Source: JAEHDI01 sp035455185 (GTDB lineage: Bacteria > Acidobacteriota > Terriglobia > Bryobacterales > Bryobacteraceae). From it: a DNA stretch of 16,822 nucleotides. The stretch lies in contig DATIFQ010000143.1 in NCBI GenBank assembly GCA_035455185.1, positions 1 through 16,822 on the forward strand. The letters are read 5' to 3'. The position numbers and the translations under genes are program-made. Under the pieces are notes generated by a model that saw only the letters and a program-made list of their open reading frames with translations, was not told the origin of the DNA and did not search any database. Position 1 is the first letter of the stretch, and each line of letters opens with the position of its first letter. Shown piece by piece: positions 1-7,862 of this stretch.

Positions 1-687
1 GGGCAGCAGCTTCGATACTATCCGTCCGTTCGGGAGACCATCCGGAAAATTCACGAAGAGAAAGTTGCTGGCCAGACGTTTGTGGTCAAGGCGCAACGGG
101 ATAGTGCGCCGAGCCGAAAAGGACCGTCCAACCGCCCGTCCTGGTATGACGATGTCAAACGCTCCGGAGATCTCATCGTCGAGAACGCCGTGCACAACAT
201 CGATGCCTGCAACTGGATCGTGGGAAGCCGCCCCGTCAGTGCATACGGTCACGGGAAGAAATATCTGCCGCAGCCGATCCCGGCCGGAACCATCATGATG
301 GACGGTTTCAGCGTCGAGTACATTTACGAGAACGACGTTCACGTCGACTATAGCCAACTCGCCTTCCATGCACGGGGGCTGAAGGAACTGCCGAACGGCA
401 TGTGGTACACGGTGTTCGGCGACAAGGGTAGCGTGTTCATGACGCACGAGTCGGCTGTGCTGTACGACCTTTATGGCGAGTCGGAAGCAAAAGATCTATT
501 GACGACCGAACTCAAGGAGGGGAAAGAGGACGCCGTCGCCCAGTTCTTCGCCTGCATCCGCGAGAAGCGCCAACCCTTCGCTGACGTCCAGGTGGCAGCC
601 ATTGCGGCCTTGACAGCCATCATGGGCCGTGAGGCGATCTACCGGCGGCGTATGGTTACGTGGAAGGAACTTGGCGTCGAAGTCTGA
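1..687 (+). CDS. Gfo/Idh/MocA family oxidoreductase, C-terminal part (5' truncated)
   Basis: The reading frame is open from base 1 to the TGA at 685-687, so the start and the N-terminal Rossmann NAD(P) domain lie outside the window. A GTG at 82 lies inside the frame and is not the true start. The visible 228 residues fit the C-terminal alpha/beta substrate domain of the family. The segment 'ENAVHNIDACNW' (visible residues 61-72) matches the conserved helix that carries the catalytic-site His and Asp (H65, D68 here), followed by 'GSRPVSAYGHG'. The tail 'KEDAVAQFFACIREKRQPF' is the usual family ending, where a helix precedes the last strand. Members oxidise or reduce sugars, inositols and related polyols with NAD(P). 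The substrate cannot be predicted. It lacks the YxH and YPTH signatures of the GH109-like protein at 3124-4407, so it is a different subfamily. It is followed 11 bp later by the Kelch gene, probably in one operon. Confidence 0.85.
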   Translation, partial: GQQLRYYPSVRETIRKIHEEKVAGQTFVVKAQRDSAPSRKGPSNRPSWYDDVKRSGDLIVENAVHNIDACNWIVGSRPVSAYGHGKKYLPQPIPAGTIMMDGFSVEYIYENDVHVDYSQLAFHARGLKELPNGMWYTVFGDKGSVFMTHESAVLYDLYGESEAKDLLTTELKEGKEDAVAQFFACIREKRQPFADVQVAAIAALTAIMGREAIYRRRMVTWKELGVEV

Positions 688-698
688 CGGAGGCTCAC

Positions 699-3143
699 AT
701 GAATTCGCGCATGACGCTCTGTTTGTTGCTTCTCGCCTCCCTGCCGACGTGCGCTGGCGGAAGCGAACTGCCACCCAACCGCTGGGTGGAGATCCGGCGA
801 GACGAAGACGGCGCCCGGCGAGGTTCCGGCATTCGATACGCGTCTGGCGCAAAGGCATTCTTCCTATGGGGTTTCCATAACTCCAATCAGGATCTTCTGC
901 AAGAGCAGCCGTTGATGCAGGTACCCGAGTATGACATGGTGTCCTTCGATCCGGCGGCGGGTAGGTGGATGGATCACCTTCCGCGGCAGATGAAGAGGGA
1001 GTGGAGCCAGACTCTGCCCCTTGCCTACGTGCCGCGAACATATTCGGGGATCACCACCGGCAGTGAACGAACGGTGATGCGGTGCACCTCGGACGATCAG
1101 GAGGCGGTCCCGCGTCCCGACCTGAACATCGTTTTCGACCAGATTTGCTATAGGCCGCGCAGCAACGCGTTGTACTACTTCACTGGCGGGCTGACTGCGA
1201 TGTACGACGTCGGGAAGAGGCGCTGGTCGGACTTGCGCCCAGCGCACTCGCCGCCACCGGTCCTCGGCGGCTCGCTCGAATACGATCCGATCCACGACGA
1301 GATTGTTCTCTTCGGAGGCGGCCATATCGCGGAGAGGGGTGCAGACGGTGCAGCGCGTGGGTACACCGGCACATGGGTCTACAGTATCCGCGACAACGAC
1401 TGGCGGATGCTGCCGCCGGCGGCTCAACCCCCACCGCGAATGAATACGCGGATGGTCCTCGACAGCCGCAACCAGGTTCTCGTGCTGTTCGGAGGCGATG
1501 GGCACAAGTCGTACTTGGCCGACACATGGCTGTTCGACATCAAGACGCGGGCGTGGCGGCCATCGCGTGCGAACGCCGGACCACCCCCGCGTGCCGGCCA
1601 CTTCACCGTGTACGATCCGGAAACGGGTCTGGTGATCATCGGTGGCGGATACAACCGGCAGGATCTGACCGATATGTGGGGTTATGACGCCGGCCAGGAC
1701 CGGTGGCAGCGGCTTGCCGGGGAGGTCCCAACCGGCTTCTACCTGAGCGCCGACATCGCTCCGGAACGCCGCCTGATCCTGTTAGTGACAGCCAACCGGA
1801 AAGCGGACGACCAGGTAACGTGTAATGTTCTGTATCCGGTGCGTACGACGTACGCGTATCGGATCGGGAAAGAAGCGCCCGAACTTTCAGAGCAAGGCGC
1901 CGTAGCGCACCCCGCGATGCTGAAACGGTCGCCGGAAGAGATGAAAGGCGCACACCGGGATCCGGCGCGTCGCGAAGAACAGGCGAAACGTTTGGCAGGA
2001 TTGCCGGTAGACCGCTGGGTGCTTCTCGACCGGCCCGGAAGGGAGGCGCCGACCCGCACCTGGGGCAGCGCCACATTCGATACGGACCGCGGCCTGATTC
2101 TTTACTGGGGCGGCGGCCACTGCGGCTATGAAGGGAGCGACGTGGACGCCTATGACGTCGCCGAACACACTTGGCGCGGCGAGGTGGAACCTGAGTACCC
2201 GGAGCGCCTGTGGAACCACGGCGTGCGACTGGCTGGTGTCACGTTCGGCGGCAGGCCGTGGACCAACCACGGACGGAAAGTCTTCGCCTATGATCCGGTG
2301 AGCCGGAAGTTGATCATGGTCGAACCGATCCGTCTGACCACGGGATACGAGCCCGCTTGGCTTCGCGCCTTCCCAACGAAGGATTCGACCGCGCCGGACG
2401 CTCTCGTCAGAGCACCATCGTCGTACCGCAAGTTTGTTACGTGGACCTACGATCCGGATACGCAAGGATGGAAGATTCTCGGTCCGGCTCCCGCGGGACT
2501 GGATACATTCCTGACAACGCCTCATGGTGTGGTTGGGGTCCCAGTGAACTGGCCGGGGCGTCTGAACGATGCTGGCTACCAACTCCCTTGGCGTCCTGAA
2601 GACCCGCCGGAGGATAACGCGCCGTTTCTTCTGCGCGAATCGCGCTGGGAGAAGCTCAGCGGAGCCGGGCCTTCGCCTCAGAACCTGTACGAGATGACAG
2701 CCCTCGTTTACGACTCGAAGCGCGACCGGGTACTCCTGCATGGAGGCGGCCAAAAGCGCGACGAACTGTGGAGTTTCGATCTGAAAAGCCGCCGCTGGAG
2801 CAACCTTCGGCCGAGAGTACTTGCGCCGGAAGGAGGGGCGCCGCCGGCGTGCACGCGCGAAGCGGTGTATCTGCCCGGCGAGGATGTTCTTCTCATTTAC
2901 GGAAGCCCGCGCACAACTTGGGTGTACAACCCTTCGGACAACGCTTGGCGGCAGATCGACCTGCCGGTGCCGGAAGGCGACCAGCGGCACGGAAGCTCAG
3001 GACAAAATAGGGCTATGCTCTATGATGCGAAACGCGACATTGTACTGCTCGTCCTCGGCGCCGGTGGAGACACAGGCCGAGCGAGCGTTTACGCGCTGAA
3101 ATACCGGAACGCGGAGGCGGTGGTCAAGCAGAAATCTCGATAG
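699..3143 (+). CDS. Secreted Kelch-repeat beta-propeller protein
   Basis: The predicted product has 814 residues. I chose the ATG at 699 because GGAGG at 689-693 sits 5 nt upstream and because the N-terminus then reads as a signal peptide (MNSRMTLCLLLLASLPTCAG). A longer frame from 660 would overlap the previous gene and bury the signal. Kelch-type blades recur: 'LEYDPIHDEIVLFGGG' (193-208), 'MVLDSRNQVLVLFGGD' (252-267), 'FTVYDPETGLVIIGGG' (302-317), then a second set with 'TFDTDRGLILYWGGG', 'LVYDSKRDRVLLHGGG' and 'MLYDAKRDIVLLVLG'. Most are followed by an aromatic strand such as 'TWLFDIKTRAW'. Two clusters separated by a charged linker near residues 400-450 suggest two propellers. Propellers of this type bind proteins or glycans, and some (galactose oxidase-like) are enzymes. 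I see no clear oxidase copper site. It is cotranscribed with the oxidoreductase upstream and converges with the GH109-like gene, overlapping its end by 20 bp. Confidence 0.85.
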   Translation: MNSRMTLCLLLLASLPTCAGGSELPPNRWVEIRRDEDGARRGSGIRYASGAKAFFLWGFHNSNQDLLQEQPLMQVPEYDMVSFDPAAGRWMDHLPRQMKREWSQTLPLAYVPRTYSGITTGSERTVMRCTSDDQEAVPRPDLNIVFDQICYRPRSNALYYFTGGLTAMYDVGKRRWSDLRPAHSPPPVLGGSLEYDPIHDEIVLFGGGHIAERGADGAARGYTGTWVYSIRDNDWRMLPPAAQPPPRMNTRMVLDSRNQVLVLFGGDGHKSYLADTWLFDIKTRAWRPSRANAGPPPRAGHFTVYDPETGLVIIGGGYNRQDLTDMWGYDAGQDRWQRLAGEVPTGFYLSADIAPERRLILLVTANRKADDQVTCNVLYPVRTTYAYRIGKEAPELSEQGAVAHPAMLKRSPEEMKGAHRDPARREEQAKRLAGLPVDRWVLLDRPGREAPTRTWGSATFDTDRGLILYWGGGHCGYEGSDVDAYDVAEHTWRGEVEPEYPERLWNHGVRLAGVTFGGRPWTNHGRKVFAYDPVSRKLIMVEPIRLTTGYEPAWLRAFPTKDSTAPDALVRAPSSYRKFVTWTYDPDTQGWKILGPAPAGLDTFLTTPHGVVGVPVNWPGRLNDAGYQLPWRPEDPPEDNAPFLLRESRWEKLSGAGPSPQNLYEMTALVYDSKRDRVLLHGGGQKRDELWSFDLKSRRWSNLRPRVLAPEGGAPPACTREAVYLPGEDVLLIYGSPRTTWVYNPSDNAWRQIDLPVPEGDQRHGSSGQNRAMLYDAKRDIVLLVLGAGGDTGRASVYALKYRNAEAVVKQKSR

Positions 3144-4407
3144 GCCGTACCGTTTTCCATTTCCCGCGGGTGAAGTCCGGAACGTCGACAGGTGCGCTCT
3201 TCGTGGCGACCGAAGTCTCGCTGAGCGGCGTAATGACGCTCCACGCCGCGGTGTCATAGACATCGATCGGCGTCTGGGTTCGGTCCCGGACTGCTTTCAC
3301 GAACTGGTGCAGGGTGATATAGTCGCCGCCTCCGTGTCCGTAATTCTGTGCAGTGGGCCCAAGGTCCTTCCAGATCGGGTGCTCGAACTTCTCGTAGTAA
3401 GGCTCGATGTCCTCCCAGGTGTGAGGCTTCGGGCTCCTGTCTTCGATATAGATCTTGTCGAGCGTCCCGGAATAAATGCCCTCAGTTCCCTGCACGCGGA
3501 GAATGAGGTCATAGGGCCGCGGAAGCTGTGTGTCGTGGTAGAGGGTGACCGTCACGCCGTTCTCGGTTCGAATCAGGGTTGTGTTAACGTCGCCGAGCGC
3601 GTACGTCCGCTTCGCATTCGGATGGTCGGGACCGAACTTTTTCCTGACGTAGTTGTTAATGCCTCGCGACTTGCTGCTCATCGAGACGAGATAGGTAAAG
3701 CGATCGCCGCGGTTGATGTTCGACCACCACGCCACCGGGCCGATGGGATGGGTCGGGTAAAGGTTGGCGTTCCGCTTCACCGCGTGCATGCCACGCCAGC
3801 GGATTTCGCCGTCGGTGGCACGGATCTTGCCGCCGCGCACGTCGTGCTGGTAACCGGCCTCAGAGTGAATGATTTCGCCGAGCATTCCCTTCTGGATGAG
3901 GTTGAGCACCATGAGCACGTTGCGGAAATAGCACACGTTCTCGAGCATCATGCAGGGCTTCCCGGTCTTTTCTGACGTATTGACCAGATCCCAGCACTCC
4001 TCCACGGTGATGGCTGCGGGCACCTCTGTGGCGGCGTACTTGTCGGCCTTCATCGCGGCCAGGCACACCGGGGTGTGCCATTCCCAGGGCGTGGCGGTCA
4101 CGACGGCATCGAGGTCTTTACGCTCCACCAGGCTTCGGAAATCCTCGGGGCCGCCGGAATATCCAGCCGGCTGGGGCCTTCCAGCCTTTTCGACGATACC
4201 TTGCGCGCGCCGGAGATTGTCCTCGTTGATATCGCAGATTGCCGGGATCTCCACGCCGGGGAGATCGAGAAGGTTGCGCAGGAGGCCGGTACCCCGCCCT
4301 CCGACACCCACCATGCCGATCCGGACGGTGTTTTCGGCGGCAGCCAGCGACGCGGCGCCGGCGGCTGCCAGTTTCAGGAAGTATCTTCGATCAATGCTCA
4401 TTCCCAT
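3124..4407 (-). CDS. GH109-type NAD-dependent glycosidase-like Gfo/Idh protein, Tat-exported
   Basis: The 427-residue product starts with a Tat-like signal (DRRYFLK, residues 6-12, then an Ala-rich core). The Rossmann motif GVGGRG (34-39) should bind NAD. The segment 'TPWEWHTPVCLAAMKADKY' and 'EVPAAITVEECWDLVNTSEK' are typical of GH109 alpha-N-acetylgalactosaminidases rather than ordinary dehydrogenases. Residues matching the active site of the Elizabethkingia enzyme, as I recall it, are present with consistent spacing: E156, Y186 and H188 in 'YQH', and Y217 and H220 in 'YPTH'. GH109 enzymes cleave glycosides by transient NAD-dependent oxidation at C3. The exact sugar (GalNAc or another) is not certain. 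The start ATG has GGAG 8 nt upstream; a second ATG two codons on is possible. It is the second gene of an operon, 17 bp after the amidohydrolase. Its end overlaps the Kelch gene by 20 bp. Confidence 0.88.
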   Translation of the reverse strand: MGMSIDRRYFLKLAAAGAASLAAAENTVRIGMVGVGGRGTGLLRNLLDLPGVEIPAICDINEDNLRRAQGIVEKAGRPQPAGYSGGPEDFRSLVERKDLDAVVTATPWEWHTPVCLAAMKADKYAATEVPAAITVEECWDLVNTSEKTGKPCMMLENVCYFRNVLMVLNLIQKGMLGEIIHSEAGYQHDVRGGKIRATDGEIRWRGMHAVKRNANLYPTHPIGPVAWWSNINRGDRFTYLVSMSSKSRGINNYVRKKFGPDHPNAKRTYALGDVNTTLIRTENGVTVTLYHDTQLPRPYDLILRVQGTEGIYSGTLDKIYIEDRSPKPHTWEDIEPYYEKFEHPIWKDLGPTAQNYGHGGGDYITLHQFVKAVRDRTQTPIDVYDTAAWSVITPLSETSVATKSAPVDVPDFTRGKWKTVRPIEISA

Positions 4408-4424
4408 CGCTGGTTCTCCAAGAA

Positions 4425-6134
4425 CTACCGTTGAAAGGCGACTTTTCCGTCGAGCACCATCATGACCGGCTCGATCTTCGTGATCTCGTCATCGGGACAG
4501 GTCAGATAGTCGCGATCAATCACCACCAGGTCGGCCAGTTTCCCGCGCTCGATCGAGCCGCGAGCCTTCTCTGAAAACATCCGATAGGCCGCCCAGATCG
4601 TGTACATCTTCAGCGCTTCTTCCCGGCTGATGCGCTCCTGCGGCTGAATCACGCTTCCCCGGACCGTTTTTCTAGTCACCGAGACCCACATGCCGTGGAA
4701 CGGGTTGTACGGGTTGATCGCGCGATTCCTGTCCCACCCGATCATGTGATCACTTCCGCCGGCGACGATCACTCCGGCGTCAATGTACGAGCGCAGTGGA
4801 AAGAAGTATCTCATGCCCTCAACGCCGAATACCTTCTCCAGCGCGGGCGCGTCGCAATAGAGCCAGGCGGCCTGCACGTCGCCGAGGATGCCGAGTTTCT
4901 TCATGCGCGCAATCGCTTCCGGACTTTGGAAGCTCGCGTGAATCAGGTGTGAGCGGGTCGGAGCGATCGGTTTTTCCCGGTTAAGCGCCTCCATGGCGTC
5001 GAGGAACAAGTCGATTGCGCCACCGCCCTGCGCGTGGGCAGTCAGCGCCCAACCTTTCCGATGCGCCACCCTGAGGACGTCCAGCAACTTGTCGTAGGGC
5101 TGGAACAATTGCCCACGATCGTCGGGGTTCGTTTTCCCGTAAAGTTGCCTCCCGAACGGGCCGTACGGATGCCGCTGATAGGCAGTGCCGATGGTCATGC
5201 CCCCGTCGAAGTTGATTTTGTAAGCCCCGAACTTCAGCCACTCGTCGCCGGTGTTGGTCGTGTACGGCTTCGACTCCACCTCCCGCTTCAGAGCCACGAG
5301 CGGGCGCGACGCGTCGTTCCACCATGTCATCACGACGCGGATCGGCAGCCGCCCCTGCGCCTTGAGTTTCTCGAAAAGCGCAATCTCTTCTTGGCCGACA
5401 GCACCGTCCCCAATGCACGTCAGCCCCGACGCCCGGTAAAGGGAAAGCATCTTTTCGAGCGCCCGGAGTTTCTCCTCCGGCGTGAACGGCACCGCCGGCT
5501 TCAGTCCCTTGAGCAACGACTGGGCGTTCTTCAGTATCCCGTTCGGCTCGCCGTGTTCGTCGTGCACGATCTCGCCGCGCGGTGGGTTGGAAGTGTTCCG
5601 CGTGATGCCGCTTATCTTGAGCGCCAGCGTGTTGGCGACCACCACGTAGCTGGCATCCAGCATCACGGGATGCTCGGTCGCTACGTCGAGCACCTCGCGG
5701 GTCGGCATTCGCAGTTCCTTCAACCTCGTCGGGAACGTGCGGGGAACGATGATCCACTGCCCTTTCGGCGTCTTCTTTGCCTGTTCGCGGATGTAGTTCC
5801 GGATCGCGTCGTACGAATCGAGCACGGGCAGCGATTCCCGGAATTCGCTGAGCCCTCCTTCGAGCGGGTGAACGTGACTGTCCATCAGGCCCGGAACCAC
5901 GGTTTGGCCGCGAAGGTTGACGACTTTGGTTCTTGACCCACGCTCGGCTAGGACCGCCCTGTCATCTCCCACTGCAACGAAGCGGCCGCCTTTGATCGCG
6001 ACCGCCTGAACGATCGAGAACTTCGCGTCCACGGTGAGGATCTTACCGTTGTGAAGAATCAGGTCGGCATCCGCGCCGGCGAGCAGGCCCGTCATCAGCG
6101 GCATGCAGGGCAGGAGGCGAAGGGGGTGTAACAT
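4425..6134 (-). CDS. Secreted YtcJ-like amidohydrolase (amidohydrolase family 3)
   Basis: The product has 569 residues. An N-terminal hydrophobic stretch (residues 5-20) suggests export. Next come the small beta-sandwich opening 'DLILHNGKILTVDA' (24-37) and the metal-binding 'DSHVHP' (85-90). Lys306 lies in 'KINFDGG', where YtcJ-type enzymes carry a conserved Lys before DG. Later motifs are His367 in 'HAQGGGAID', His399 in 'HLIHA', Asp462 in 'GGSDH', and the closing 'GSIERGKLADLVVIDRDYL'. These give a metal-dependent hydrolase with a TIM-barrel fold acting on C-N bonds. The family usually reads HAIGDRA where this protein has HAQGGGA, so the pocket differs. The substrate is unknown. No Shine-Dalgarno sequence precedes the ATG; a -10-like box close to the start suggests a nearly leaderless mRNA. 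Met12 or Met15 are alternative starts. It leads the operon with the GH109-like gene and is divergent from the gene at 6141. Confidence 0.88.
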   Translation of the reverse strand: MLHPLRLLPCMPLMTGLLAGADADLILHNGKILTVDAKFSIVQAVAIKGGRFVAVGDDRAVLAERGSRTKVVNLRGQTVVPGLMDSHVHPLEGGLSEFRESLPVLDSYDAIRNYIREQAKKTPKGQWIIVPRTFPTRLKELRMPTREVLDVATEHPVMLDASYVVVANTLALKISGITRNTSNPPRGEIVHDEHGEPNGILKNAQSLLKGLKPAVPFTPEEKLRALEKMLSLYRASGLTCIGDGAVGQEEIALFEKLKAQGRLPIRVVMTWWNDASRPLVALKREVESKPYTTNTGDEWLKFGAYKINFDGGMTIGTAYQRHPYGPFGRQLYGKTNPDDRGQLFQPYDKLLDVLRVAHRKGWALTAHAQGGGAIDLFLDAMEALNREKPIAPTRSHLIHASFQSPEAIARMKKLGILGDVQAAWLYCDAPALEKVFGVEGMRYFFPLRSYIDAGVIVAGGSDHMIGWDRNRAINPYNPFHGMWVSVTRKTVRGSVIQPQERISREEALKMYTIWAAYRMFSEKARGSIERGKLADLVVIDRDYLTCPDDEITKIEPVMMVLDGKVAFQR

Positions 6135-6144
6135 GACACTGTGA
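6133..6144 (+). other. Three-codon mini-ORF overlapping the start of the transglutaminase-like gene
   Basis: ATG ACA CTG TGA at 6133-6144 has AGGGGG 6 nt upstream (6121-6126), a better ribosome-binding spacing than the GTG at 6141 has. Its TGA shares bases with that GTG. It may deliver ribosomes to the GTG by termination-reinitiation. This is inferred from position only and could be chance. Confidence 0.25.
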
Positions 6145-7862
6145 TTCTATCGAATTCATTCCGCAGTCTATTTCTGCCCCTTGCCGTATCCGTCTTGCTG
6201 AGCGCCGCTGAACCGGTCACCGGGCCGCTGGTGGTCAGCGACCGTTGGCCCGAATGCACGGACCTGGTGACCTGGACACGTGACGTCATGCGGTTGGAGG
6301 GCCTTGAGAAAGCCTCCGAAACGGCGCAAGGGAAGGCCTTCTTCCGGTGGCTTCGCCTATTCAACCGAATGGCTACGGGCGGGATGATTCAGGCGCACGA
6401 GGGCGAATACGGGAAGGAGCGTTACATACTCGACTCACACAAACACCTCTTTATCTACGGGTGGGGGTACTGCGACACGACGAGCCGGATCGCCGAAGCG
6501 GCCTGGGTGGAGTTCAAGAAGGACCGGGGTGCGGCCGAGCGCGTGTGTGTGCAGCACCCCGAGGGCGGCTTCCACACGATGTACCGGCTGCGTCTCGATG
6601 GAGGCCACGGCGCCTTCGATCCACGATATGGGTACTACGTCGTGGAACGTGACGCAGCGGACGCGAGGGTGCTCGACTGGGACGGCGTCGGCGTGGACGG
6701 AAACATCCTGAGAAACAAGACCTATCGGCACCGAAGCGCGCCGTTTTTCGAATTCCCGAGGATTGAGTGGCAACGCGCGCTGGATCTTCGCCCGGCGTAC
6801 TACGAATCACAGGAAGCGTGGGAAAAGGCCGGGAGCCCCGCAGAAAACGTCTTCGGCAACGCAATGTACAAGATGGGCACCCGGTTTCACGACATGGACT
6901 TCCGGTTTCCGAGGGGGACGACCATCGAGCGCTTCTGGGACAATTCCGCCCGGAAGTTTTACGTGCCGGCGGGAAAGAGCGCGCAGCGCGAGGAACCGTT
7001 CCTGCCTTCCGGCCGCTTCTATCGGGTGACCGAGACGATGTTCGACGGAAACTGGGTGAAGCACGACCCCAATTACCAGAAGTGCAAGCCCTACGTCGTT
7101 ACCGTACCAAGGGACGAGGGCTACAACCAGGATGTGAGCGGCGGGCGCACAATCGGCCAGGCCTGGGGGCGGATCACGTATAAACCCGATCTGCGCGATG
7201 GGATCCCAACGGATGCATTGGCCCCTGGAACCACGTTTGTTCACGCCACGGCGGCACCGTTCCTCCGGTCGGCTTCGCAAGGCGGTGGAGAAGCGGTCTT
7301 CGACGTGTACAGCCCCTATGTCCTCGTCGACGGAGTTCTCTCGGGCGAACTCTCCGGGGCAGCCAATGACGGGCTGAAGGTCGAAATCCGCGCCTTACGC
7401 AGCAAACCGCAAAACTCCGGTGAGCCGGACGTTTGGAGCACCTGGGACACACTCTACGCGGGGCCCGGCGAGTTTAGTGTCCCGCTCGGCAAGGAGCGAC
7501 ACAACGGGCGCCAAGTCAGCATTCATGGCGTCTACCGGTTCCAGATCAGAATCTCCGCGCAACCGAACGCCGGCCGTCGCTCGCCGGCCGGACTGAATTC
7601 CCTGAAATTGGGGCTGTACTTCGAGAACGCGATCATGTCAATCCCCCAGATCTTCGCCGGACGGAACACTATCCGCTTCAAAGTGCGGAATTCGTCTGAG
7701 TTGCGGGGACCGGTGACGGTCGCCTATCGATACCAGACTGCGACGGGTGAGCGTAGCCACGAGAGAACACTTCGAGCCTCAGATTTTCACGATAATGTTG
7801 CCTCATACGTGATTGAGGCGCCTGGTCTCGAGCGCTGTAATTCGCTCACGATCCAGCACTGA
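6141..7862 (+). CDS. Secreted protein with transglutaminase-like Cys-His-Asp core
   Basis: The product has 573 residues and starts at GTG 6141. An in-frame stop at 6129-6131 rules out a longer form, and this start gives a good signal peptide (SLFLPLAVSVLLSAAE, residues 9-24). I do not recognise a named family. Residues 105-171 resemble a transglutaminase-like core: C111 in 'GWGYCDTTSRIAEAAW' heads a helix, H145 lies in 'GGFHTMYRLRLDGGHGAFD', and D160 falls 15 residues later in 'FDPRYGYYVV'. The 34- and 15-residue spacings match that fold, whose members are thiol peptidases or amidases. The rest (about 190-573) is rich in strands and aromatic residues and ends in a beta-sandwich-like domain; it could bind glycan or protein. 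Shine-Dalgarno-like AGGGGG at 6121-6126 is 14 nt away, too far to be optimal. The 3' end overlaps the ROK gene by 60 bp. The enzyme call is inference. Confidence 0.8.
   Translation: MILSNSFRSLFLPLAVSVLLSAAEPVTGPLVVSDRWPECTDLVTWTRDVMRLEGLEKASETAQGKAFFRWLRLFNRMATGGMIQAHEGEYGKERYILDSHKHLFIYGWGYCDTTSRIAEAAWVEFKKDRGAAERVCVQHPEGGFHTMYRLRLDGGHGAFDPRYGYYVVERDAADARVLDWDGVGVDGNILRNKTYRHRSAPFFEFPRIEWQRALDLRPAYYESQEAWEKAGSPAENVFGNAMYKMGTRFHDMDFRFPRGTTIERFWDNSARKFYVPAGKSAQREEPFLPSGRFYRVTETMFDGNWVKHDPNYQKCKPYVVTVPRDEGYNQDVSGGRTIGQAWGRITYKPDLRDGIPTDALAPGTTFVHATAAPFLRSASQGGGEAVFDVYSPYVLVDGVLSGELSGAANDGLKVEIRALRSKPQNSGEPDVWSTWDTLYAGPGEFSVPLGKERHNGRQVSIHGVYRFQIRISAQPNAGRRSPAGLNSLKLGLYFENAIMSIPQIFAGRNTIRFKVRNSSELRGPVTVAYRYQTATGERSHERTLRASDFHDNVASYVIEAPGLERCNSLTIQH
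6144..6149 (-). promoter_or_regulatory. Candidate -10 box for the amidohydrolase/GH109 operon
   Basis: Read on the minus strand this is TAGAAT, five of six matches to TATAAT. It lies 9 bp upstream of the ATG at 6134. Transcription would start near 6137, giving a leader of about 3 nt, in line with the absence of a ribosome binding site. No convincing -35 box is seen 15-18 bp further up, so the call is weak. The box lies inside the first codons of the divergent gene. Confidence 0.3.

Noticed and set aside
660..698. Longer start for the Kelch protein
   Set aside because: It would overlap the previous gene by 28 bp and bury the signal peptide; ATG 699 has a proper GGAGG.
1887..2990. 367-codon open frame on the minus strand opposite the Kelch gene
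   Set aside because: It is Arg-rich, shows no domain and is fully antisense to the propeller repeats; a shadow of the real frame.
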